From contig DMYM01000152.1 in NCBI GenBank assembly GCA_003483645.1, positions 1-6,997 of the forward strand: 6,997 bases of DNA, read 5' to 3'. The position numbers were made by a program, and so were the translations under genes. Shown one piece after another: positions 1-6,600 of the stretch. The stretch's first letter is position 1; each line of letters begins with the position of its first letter. Under the pieces are notes generated by a model that saw only the letters and a list, made by a program, of their open reading frames with translations, was not told the origin of the DNA and did not search any database. This DNA comes from Verrucomicrobiales bacterium. Lineage in GTDB: Bacteria; Verrucomicrobiota; Verrucomicrobiia; Verrucomicrobiales; Akkermansiaceae.

Positions 1-1062
1 CCCGACCCGGAAATCGCGATGAATGAGGCCGACAACTGGCCGTATCCGGTGAAGGGATACACGTCCTACGACGAGTTGTTCGCCGACCAGGCGAACCTCC
101 CGGAGGAGGAGCGCGTTGACTATGTGTTGATCGTGACGCCGAACTTCGTGCACTTCGATCCCGCCATGAAGGCGCTGGAACTCGATCTGCCGGTAATGTG
201 CGAGAAGCCGCTGACGGTGGATCTTGAGCAGGCCGACCAACTGGTGGCGAAGGCGAAGGAGAAGAACGTGCCGTTTGCGGTGGCGCACACCTATCTCGGC
301 CACTGGTCGAGCTGGTTCAGCCGGTTCATCGTACAGAGCGGATTGCTCGGCGAGGTGCGCTGGGTGGATTCCTACTACCTCCAGGGGTGGCTGGCCGACA
401 AGCTCGAGGACACCGGCCAGATGCAGGCCGAGTGGCGGACCGACCCGAAGAAGGCGGGTGGCAGCGGATGCGGCGGTGACATCGGAACCCACGCCCTCAT
501 GCAGCTGCGCTTCGTGACCGGGCTCGACGTCGAACGTGTGTCGGCACGGTTGGAGAAGTTCGTGCCGGGACGCCCGATCGACGATCACTTCACGATCTAC
601 GGCGAGATGAGCAACGGCGGCAAGTGCCTCGTGCGGGCCTCGCAAATCTGCATCGGCCACAAGAACGACCTCGGCATCATGATTGCGGGAACGAAGGGCG
701 CGCTCAAGTGGCGCCAGGAGGATCCCGAGCGCATCACGATCCTGTTGGATGGTCAGCCGGACCGCGACTACTGGCGCGGTGCGGTGAGTGCGAACGACGG
801 TTTCCTGGGGGATGTGCCGGAGTGGTTGATCGACGAGCCGACGATCCCGTGTGGTCACGGCGAGGCGTTCCACGATGCCTATGCCCGGTTGCACCGCGAA
901 TTTGAGAAGGACGTGCGGGCCTACCAGTCCGGTGACGAGTGGAGTTGCGACGGCAGCAAGTATGCCAACATCGACGATGGTCGCATGGGGCTCGCGTTCA
1001 TCGACGCCTGCCTCAAGTCGGACGAAGCCGACGGCGCGTGGGAGGCGGTCACGAAGGGCTGA
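1..1062 (+). CDS. Gfo/Idh/MocA family NAD(P)-dependent oxidoreductase (5' partial)
   Basis: Probable sugar or cyclitol dehydrogenase of the Gfo/Idh/MocA family; the substrate cannot be read from sequence. The frame is open to the first base, so the gene starts upstream. The N-terminal GxGxxG dinucleotide-binding loop is missing for that reason, and the ATG at 19 is an internal Met. Visible family marks: end of the Rossmann fold with IVTPNFVH (about 130-156), the EKP motif with the usual catalytic lysine (202-210), and DIGTHA (478-495), whose His is typical of the active site. A C-terminal alpha/beta domain includes the segment PGRPIDDH and a GTKGALKWRQE strand. No signal peptide can be judged. 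Roughly 20-40 N-terminal residues are probably missing against the family's usual 370-390. A strong terminator follows the stop codon. The family call is firm; the reaction is not. Confidence 0.9.
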   Translation, partial: PDPEIAMNEADNWPYPVKGYTSYDELFADQANLPEEERVDYVLIVTPNFVHFDPAMKALELDLPVMCEKPLTVDLEQADQLVAKAKEKNVPFAVAHTYLGHWSSWFSRFIVQSGLLGEVRWVDSYYLQGWLADKLEDTGQMQAEWRTDPKKAGGSGCGGDIGTHALMQLRFVTGLDVERVSARLEKFVPGRPIDDHFTIYGEMSNGGKCLVRASQICIGHKNDLGIMIAGTKGALKWRQEDPERITILLDGQPDRDYWRGAVSANDGFLGDVPEWLIDEPTIPCGHGEAFHDAYARLHREFEKDVRAYQSGDEWSCDGSKYANIDDGRMGLAFIDACLKSDEADGAWEAVTKG

Positions 1063-1083
1063 TCAAACGCCAATTGAATTTCC

Positions 1084-1118
1084 AAGCGCGGCCGGAGTGA
1101 TCTGACCGCGCTTTTTTT
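1084..1118 (+). terminator. Rho-independent terminator after the oxidoreductase gene
   Basis: A perfect 8-bp stem, AAGCGCGG (1084-1091) with CCGCGCTT (1106-1113), encloses a 14-nt loop and runs into seven T residues (1112-1118). It starts 22 bases after the stop codon. It separates the oxidoreductase from the gene remnant downstream, so the remnant is unlikely to be co-transcribed with it. Confidence 0.85.
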
Positions 1119-1229
1119 ATCGCGGATGGGAGCCGCGGAGGCGTGGGCAACGGGGAGAGGCGCCGAGGGTTGGCTTGGTGAGATTGTCAGGTGCGGAGGA
1201 CACCAAGATCGTCTGAAGGCGGATGCCGC

Positions 1230-1490
1230 CGCGGCAACGACTATGTCGGAGAAGCGGCCTCCGCCAACTCACGGACGCCGTTCGCGCACCCGGAAGGCTT
1301 TATCGAGGCCTTCGCCAATATCTATCTCGCGGCCGCAGGGGCGATTGCCGACCAGATCGAGGGGAACGATCTACCCGCGGGAGGCTACGATTTCCCGATT
1401 GTGGATGACGGGGTGGCGGGCAACGCCTTCATCAAGGCCTGCGTGGAGTCCGCGCAGAACAACGCCGCCTGGATCAGGCTGAACCTGTAG
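1230..1490 (+). pseudogene. C-terminal remnant of a second Gfo/Idh/MocA oxidoreductase
   Basis: About 86 codons match the C-terminal end of the Gfo/Idh/MocA subfamily to which the upstream gene belongs. Visible are a GNDYVGEAASANSRTP segment, the very characteristic HPEGFIEAFANIY helix (about 1290-1328), then YDFPIVDDGVAGNAFIKAC and a natural stop (TAG, 1488-1490). The corresponding part of the upstream gene reads GHGEAFHDAYARLHREF then IDDGRMGLAFIDACLKS, so the two are paralogous but diverged. Everything N-terminal is absent: the Rossmann domain, the EKP motif and the active-site His motif. Only about 110 bases separate the fragment from the preceding terminator, so a large deletion is more likely than a frameshift. 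An ATG at 1191 could open a 99-codon frame, but its first dozen or so residues (MRRTPRSSEGGCR) do not look like family sequence. I infer a non-functional relic. Confidence 0.8.
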
Positions 1491-1596
1491 GGCTGGAAGC
1501 GGGGGGTTTTCCGGAATTTGTGACTGGAAGTCCTGCGATTGAAGGATTGTGGTTCCCTTCCACGTTCTCTAGCTTGCAACGAATTCCAAGATCATC

Positions 1597-2496
1597 ATGA
1601 AACAGCGACTGTCCCTTATCCTCCCCATTGCCCTTGTGGCGACCATGGTCCCGCTGGCGATCGGCCAGAAAGATGGCAAGCCTCAGGGCAAGAATGCCGA
1701 CAAGATTGCGCCCAGCCTGCCTGAGAAGGTATTTGCCGAGGCCAAGAAGAAGCGCAAGCTCCTCGTCTTCTCACGTACCACCGGGTTCCGCCATGGTTCG
1801 ATTCCCACGGGCCTGACCGCGGTGAGGATGATGGGGGAAAAGACCGGTGCGTTTGAGGCCATCCTGAGCGATGATCTGGGCAACTTCGAGAGTGACAAGA
1901 TCAACGAGTTCGACGCTATTCTCTTCCTCAATACCACCGGGGACCCCTTCATGGAGAAGGGCAATCCGGATGCCCAGGCGCGCTCCGAGAGACTGCAGAA
2001 GAACCTGCAGGATTTCGTGAAAAGTGGAAAGGGTTTTGCTGGTTTCCACTCTGCCACCGACACCCTCAAACCGAGAGGGGGGCACACTCCGGAATACTCC
2101 AAGATGATCAACGGCGCCTTCGATGGACACCCGTGGGGTGGTGGTAGCAATGTGACCATTGCGGTGGAAAAAGGTCAGGAGAAGCATCCCATCGTGGCTC
2201 ACCTCAAGGGTGAGAGCATGAGTTTCAAGGAGGAAATCTACCAGCTTCGTGATCCTTACGATTCCAGCAAGGTGCAGATGCTCCTGCGTCTCGACCTGGA
2301 GAAGAGTGATAAGAAGAACCTCAAGCGTGCGGACCGTGACTACGGCGTGGCCTGGGTGCGGAAGTGGGGTGAAGGTCGCGTTTTCTACTGCTCCCTCGGT
2401 CACAATGACGCCATCTACTGGCACCCGGAGGTGCTCAAGGTTTACCTAGGCGGTCTCCAGTATGCTCTGGGGGATTTCGATGTGCCGTCGAAATAG
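1597..2496 (+). CDS. Secreted ThuA-like domain protein
   Basis: A 299-residue protein with an N-terminal Sec signal peptide: MKQR, a hydrophobic stretch at residues 5-22, and a likely cleavage near AIG-Q at 23/24. A Lys-rich linker follows, then a ThuA-like (trehalose utilisation) domain from about residue 53 to 295. That domain has a class I glutamine amidotransferase-like fold. Recognisable segments are KLLVFSRTTGFRHGSIP (54-70), FDAILFLNTTGDPF (105-118), the GFAGFHSATDT block with His151 (147-156), KHPIV (196-200), FKEEIYQL (210-217) and GRVFYCSLGH (260-269) near the end. The ATG at 1597 gives an intact signal peptide; no clear Shine-Dalgarno precedes it. Known ThuA works with ThuB, a Gfo/Idh/MocA dehydrogenase, in handling disaccharides through 3-keto forms, and such domains are very numerous in Verrucomicrobiota and Planctomycetota. 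A periplasmic role on keto-sugars is inference; the substrate is unknown. It has its own terminator. Confidence 0.9.
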   Translation: MKQRLSLILPIALVATMVPLAIGQKDGKPQGKNADKIAPSLPEKVFAEAKKKRKLLVFSRTTGFRHGSIPTGLTAVRMMGEKTGAFEAILSDDLGNFESDKINEFDAILFLNTTGDPFMEKGNPDAQARSERLQKNLQDFVKSGKGFAGFHSATDTLKPRGGHTPEYSKMINGAFDGHPWGGGSNVTIAVEKGQEKHPIVAHLKGESMSFKEEIYQLRDPYDSSKVQMLLRLDLEKSDKKNLKRADRDYGVAWVRKWGEGRVFYCSLGHNDAIYWHPEVLKVYLGGLQYALGDFDVPSK

Positions 2497-2538
2497 AGAC
2501 TGAGAAGACGACGGTTCCGAGATCTCATAATTCAAGTT

Positions 2539-2569
2539 GCCCGTGGCCCTGGTCGCGGGCTTCTTTTTT
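2539..2569 (+). terminator. Rho-independent terminator after the ThuA-like gene
   Basis: GCCCGTGG (2539-2546) pairs with TCGCGGGC (2553-2560), with six Watson-Crick and two G-T pairs around a 6-nt loop. The T-rich tail TTCTTTTTT follows at 2561-2569. It lies about 43 bases after the stop codon and isolates the ThuA-like gene from the respiratory operon. Confidence 0.85.
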
Positions 2570-2881
2570 GTGCGATGGGAGTGACTTCCGATCTCCATGA
2601 GGGATGGCATGGGTTGAATCGGGGTGGCCCCGATTTGCTGGCAGCTTGAGACGCGATCCGGGATGAAAGGGGAGAAGGTTGTCTTGAGTAGATTCGGTTC
2701 CCGGTGGACTAACGAGCTTCATGATCTCCAGCCCTCCTTCTTCCCTGAGAGGCCAAGGTCATGCACAGGGCGCCACCAAGCCTTCAGATCTTGTGGGGGT
2801 AGAAGAGAACTGGAGATACCCGAATTCAGGGCGGCGGCAACACGCCATTTCATCCTGCCAGGACCACTTGAATTCGGCCGC
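2570..2881. other. Intergenic region with no convincing gene
   Basis: About 310 bases between the terminator and the operators. Open frames exist on both strands (for example 2624-2887 on + and 2525-2722 on -), but their translations show no recognisable domain, have no convincing ribosome binding site and are rich in Arg, Pro and Ser, as expected from chance frames in GC-rich DNA. The only structured element I see is the hairpin at 2617-2635. I could not place a confident sigma-70 type promoter. The promoter of the ACIII operon is likely near or overlapping the operators just downstream. Confidence 0.6.
2617..2635. repeat. Perfect 8-bp inverted repeat (hairpin) of unknown role
   Basis: AATCGGGG (2617-2624) and CCCCGATT (2628-2635) are exact reverse complements with a 3-nt TGG loop; two flanking G-T pairs could extend the stem. 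No T-run follows on either strand, so it does not look like a terminator. It lies about 50 bases past the ThuA-like gene's terminator. It could be a protein-binding palindrome, part of an unrecognised RNA, or a dispersed repeat. Confidence 0.5.
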
Positions 2882-2899
2882 TTGTGAAAAATTTCACAA
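2882..2899. promoter_or_regulatory. Rex-type operator, copy 1
   Basis: TTGTGAAAAATTTCACAA: 8-bp palindromic arms around a central AA. It matches the known Rex operator TTGTGAA-N4-TTCACAA at every defined position. Rex is a dimeric repressor that binds DNA when NADH is low and is released when the NADH/NAD+ ratio rises. The site lies 67 bases upstream of the actA start codon. The core TGTGA-N6-TCACA would also fit a CRP/FNR-family protein, but the full 18-bp arms agree better with Rex. No rex gene is in the window, so the regulator's identity is inferred from the site alone. Confidence 0.7.
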
Positions 2900-2904
2900 A
2901 GTCC

Positions 2905-2922
2905 TTGTGAAATTTTTCACAA
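2905..2922. promoter_or_regulatory. Rex-type operator, copy 2
   Basis: TTGTGAAATTTTTCACAA is the exact reverse complement of copy 1 and equally a full match to the Rex consensus. Five bases (AGTCC, 2900-2904) separate the copies. Their centres are 23 bp apart, roughly two helical turns, so two dimers could sit side by side on similar faces of the DNA. It ends 43 bases before the actA start codon, a position suited to blocking a promoter. Together with copy 1 it implies tight control of the operon. Confidence 0.7.
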
Positions 2923-2954
2923 ACTGTTACGGCTCCCTAAGGGACGCTCTTCCC

Positions 2955-2960
2955 AAGGAA
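2955..2960 (+). promoter_or_regulatory. Ribosome binding site of actA
   Basis: AAGGAA lies five bases before the ATG at 2966, a good Shine-Dalgarno match at normal spacing. It supports this start over later in-frame Met codons, and the resulting protein begins just before its membrane anchor. Confidence 0.7.
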
Positions 2961-2965
2961 AGCAC

Positions 2966-3682
2966 ATGGCCAATTTCTTCCCGCCTTGGACGAACATTTT
3001 GCCGCTCAAAATTGCGGTGTGCCTTGGAGTCGCCGGTGCCGGAGTGGTGGTGGGATTCTCCTATTACGCCACCCCGAAAGCGCAACGTGTCGGCTACATG
3101 CCGTCCCAACCAATTCCCTACGATCACGCACTGCATGTTAATCAGCTGGGGATGGATTGCCGCTACTGCCACAGCTTTGTGGAGCATTCAAGCCATGCCA
3201 ATGTTCCTTCCGCCAGTACCTGCTGGAACTGTCACCAGCATGTGCGCAAGGACAGTGAGAAACTCAAGCCGCTGCGCCGGGCCTTCGACAAGGAGTATCC
3301 GGAGTATGATGGCGAGCCTATCAAGTGGGTAAGGGTGCACAAGAATCCTGACTACGTCTTCTTTAACCACTCGGCTCACGTGAACCGCGGGGTATCCTGC
3401 AAGTCCTGTCACGGGAAGGTGAACGAGATGAAGGTTGTCTACCAGGCCGAGCCACACTCGATGGGCTGGTGTCTCGACTGCCACCGCAAGCCGGAAGATC
3501 ACCTTCGTCCGTTGGAAGAGGTCTTCAACCTCGACTACGACGCGGAGGAATGGCTGACCGAAAACAAACTCCGGCATCCCGAGTCCGGCAAGGAACTCAA
3601 GACTCAGAAGGACCTCGGCCTCTACCTCAAGGAGCACTGGAACATCCAGGCTAAGGAGAGCTGTTCGACCTGCCACCGCTAG
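2966..3682 (+). CDS. actA: ACIII subunit ActA, pentaheme cytochrome c
   Basis: A 238-residue membrane-anchored multiheme cytochrome, the electron-transfer subunit of Alternative Complex III (quinol:electron-acceptor oxidoreductase). Five CXXCH haem-binding motifs are visible: CRYCH (65-69), CWNCH (86-90), CKSCH (145-149), CLDCH (169-173) and CSTCH (233-237, at the very C-terminus). Five haems is the number described for ActA of characterised ACIII enzymes. Extra histidines in YDHALH (52-57) and FNHSAH (133-138) resemble the distal ligands of cytochrome c7-type folds. One hydrophobic helix (about 12-34) is an uncleaved anchor or signal, leaving the haem domain outside the cytoplasmic membrane. 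actB begins three bases after the stop, so the two are surely co-transcribed and probably translationally coupled. Two Rex-type operators upstream suggest redox control. Nearest alternative: a NrfH/c7-like cytochrome of another quinol enzyme, which the actB neighbour argues against. Confidence 0.93.
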   Translation: MANFFPPWTNILPLKIAVCLGVAGAGVVVGFSYYATPKAQRVGYMPSQPIPYDHALHVNQLGMDCRYCHSFVEHSSHANVPSASTCWNCHQHVRKDSEKLKPLRRAFDKEYPEYDGEPIKWVRVHKNPDYVFFNHSAHVNRGVSCKSCHGKVNEMKVVYQAEPHSMGWCLDCHRKPEDHLRPLEEVFNLDYDAEEWLTENKLRHPESGKELKTQKDLGLYLKEHWNIQAKESCSTCHR

Positions 3683-3685
3683 ACC

Positions 3686-6600
3686 ATGAGTAAACGCATC
3701 TGGCATCATCCGGAGATTCCCGCAGACGACGCGGGCATCGTGTCCTGGCGCAGCGTGGGTGAACTCGAGCGTAGTGCAGCCTTCCAAGCGCACCTGGAGC
3801 GTGAATTCCCGGAGGGCTCCGGCTACCTGAGCGAGGAAGACCGGCAGGCTACGCGGCGCAGCTTCCTCAAGCTCATGGGTGCGTCCTCGGCGCTAGGCGG
3901 GCTGACACTGGTGTCGTGTCGACGTCCGGAGTCCTACATCGTGCCCTACAAGAAGGCGCCGGAGTGGGTCATACCCGGTAAGCCTCTCTACTATGCTTCC
4001 ACCCGGCCGCGGGCGGAGGGCTCCGTGCCCCTGGTGGTCACCACCTTCGAGGGTCGACCCACCAAGGTGGCGTCCAACGGCGACCACAACGATGGGTGCG
4101 GTGCTGATGCCCTGACCCAGGCATCCGTTCTCAATCTTTACGATCCCAAGCGCTCCCGCGATTTCCTGAAGGGTGGGAAGAAGGCCTCGCAGAAGGAATT
4201 TGAAGAGATCTTCGCCTCCATCGCAAGGGAGGGAGGGAAACTTGCCGTGCTGGTGGGTGAAGACGACTGCCCGACCCGCAATCGTCTGAAGGGCGAGCTC
4301 GAGGCAGCATTTCCGGGTTCAAAGTTCTACAGCTACGAGGTCCTGCGGGGAGAAGCGCGCCGCAAGGTGCACGCCGAGGTGTTTGGAGACGGAACGGAGA
4401 CCGTGGTCGACTTCTCGAAGGCGGATCGCATCCTTTCGCTGGATTGCGACTTTCTCGGGATCGATCCGATGGGGAGTGCATCGGAGTTTTCCAGGAAACG
4501 GCAGGGAGGGGGAGAAGATTACCGGCAGGACATCGATGCGGAGGCCATGAACCGGCTCTACGTGGTGGAGACGGCCTACAGCCTGACTGGCGGGATGGCC
4601 GATCATCGTCTGCGGTCCACTCCGAGCCAGATCGCGAGGATCGCGGCACAGCTCGCAACTGAGCTTGGGGTGACGGTGGAAGGTTACGAGGCGGGCAGGA
4701 TGTCTGCGGAAGAGAAGGCAGCGCTGTTGGGAGACGCGAAGACCTTTGACGAGTGGGTCAGGGGTTGCGTGGACGATCTCAAAGCGAGCGAGGGTAAGGC
4801 CGTGGTTCTGGCCGGAAGTCGTCACGGCGAGGAACTGCAACGCATTGTTATCGCCATCAACAAGAAGCTCGGGGCCTATGGGGGACCGCTGGTGGTCTAC
4901 CAAACAGGACGGGAGGGCTACGGTACGATTGAGGAGTTTGAAAAGGACATCGACTCTGACACCACCATTCTCGTCCTGGGACCAGCCAACCCGGTTTACG
5001 ATCGTCCGGGTGGAAAATTCGCCGATCTGCTTAAGCAAGCCAAACTGAGCATCCATCTCGGCTTGCGCACGGATGCCACCGCTTTGGCCAGTGACTGGCA
5101 TATTCCGGCCGCGCACTATCTTGAGAGTTGGGGGGACACCCGCAGCGCCAGCGGTATTTACTCGCTGGTGCAGCCGATGATCCTGCCACTTTACGGAGGG
5201 CACTCGGAGCTCGAGATTCTCTCGCAGCTTCTTTCCTGGAAGGACTTCGACTGGGCCAGGGTGGAGAGCAAGAACCCGGAGGAAAGAATCGCAGCCCCTG
5301 CGCTTATCGCGGGGGAGGGACCGGGAGGTGAGCCCTCACCGGCCCTGGCTGAAGTGCGCAGGACCTTCGCTCTGCCCGGGAATGCCAATGACGAGGGAGA
5401 GGCGGAATGGAAGGAAGCCCTCAGGGACGGCTACCTGCGAAGCAGTTCCTACCAGAGCATCGATACCGACAAGGCAAAGGACGCCGCGCCCGGGCTCAGG
5501 GCGGTCAAGTCGGACGGGATCGAGATCAATTTCCTTGCCGATGCTTCAGTTTGGGATGGTCGCTATATCGACAACGGCTGGCTGCAGGAGGCGCCGGATC
5601 CCATTTCAAAACTTTCCTGGGATAATGCTGCGCTCGTTTCGCCCAAGACCGCCAAGGCTCTCGGGGTCTATGATGCGATCCAGGAACTGGAGCCCGAAAG
5701 CGATATCCCGCTCCTGGGCAAGGTCAAGAATGCTCCCAAGCCGCTTATTGATGAGGGGAAGAATGCCCGGGCGCCCATGGCACTTATAAAGACCATGGCC
5801 GGGCGGATGGAGATTCCCGTCCTGGTGGCTTTCGGTCATGCTGACGACTGCATCTCGATTGCGCTCGGCTATGGACAGGGAGCCTCCGATAAGCGTGACG
5901 GGGTAGACGTGGCCAGCGAGGATGATCCATACGCTCCCGTCGGCCTCGTGGGGATCAATACTGGATTCAATGCCAACCAGTTGCGCAGGGATGCCTCTTT
6001 CAGTGCGGTGGCCATAGACGTCACGAAGGTGAAGGAGCGGTATCCCGTCGCCCTGGTGCAGGAGCACAACGCGATGAACGGGCGGGCACTCGCCCGCGAG
6101 GTTTCCACCAAGGATGTCTCGCATCACGGACACAAGCTCTCCTTTGAGAAGCAGGTTTCCAAGGTGCGGGTGCAGGGGCCCGTCGATTCACACGCTCCCG
6201 AAAACATTTCACTCTATAAACGTCGTGGATCGGCGACCTGGGAAAGTGACAGTGACAAGCAGGAGGATCTCATCAGTGATAAGATCCACCAGTGGGGCAT
6301 GTCGATCGACCTCAACACCTGTGTTGGGTGCAATGCCTGTCTGATCGCCTGTCAGGCGGAGAACAACATTCCGATCGTGGGCAAGGAACAGGTTGCGATG
6401 GGGCGCGAGATGCACTGGATCCGCATGGACCGCTACTTTGCGGCTCCCATGGCTGAAACGGACGAAGAGACCCACAAGAAGGTGCCCACTCCCAGCTGGG
6501 TACAGGAAAATCCCGAGATGATTCCCCAGCCGGTAGCCTGCATGCAGTGCGAAAACGCGCCCTGCGAGACCGTCTGCCCGGTCAATGCCACCGTGCACAC

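Noticed and set aside
1491..1596. Possible promoter elements before the ThuA-like gene (for example TTGAAG at 1539-1544)
   Set aside because: No -10 element at acceptable spacing could be matched, so no promoter is called.
1771..2424. 217-codon open frame on the minus strand
   Set aside because: Antisense to the well-supported ThuA-like gene, with no family signature; a composition shadow.
2525..2722. Small minus-strand frame in the intergenic region
   Set aside because: Overlaps the terminator of the ThuA-like gene, has no clear ribosome binding site, and its translation is low-information.
2883..2898. CRP-type site TGTGA-N6-TCACA within the first palindrome (also in the second)
   Set aside because: The core fits, but the whole 18-bp arms match Rex at every defined position and the flanks lack the usual CRP extension. 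Kept only as the alternative reading.
2721..3332. 203-codon + strand frame running from the intergenic region into actA
   Set aside because: Overlaps actA in another frame, has no domain, and would span the operators; actA has a good ribosome binding site and haem motifs.
3188..3793. 201-codon open frame on the minus strand
   Set aside because: Antisense to actA, where five CXXCH motifs fix the true frame.
4319..5203. 294-codon open frame on the minus strand
   Set aside because: Lies wholly inside actB, whose + strand frame has clear family motifs; the minus translation shows no recognisable domain.
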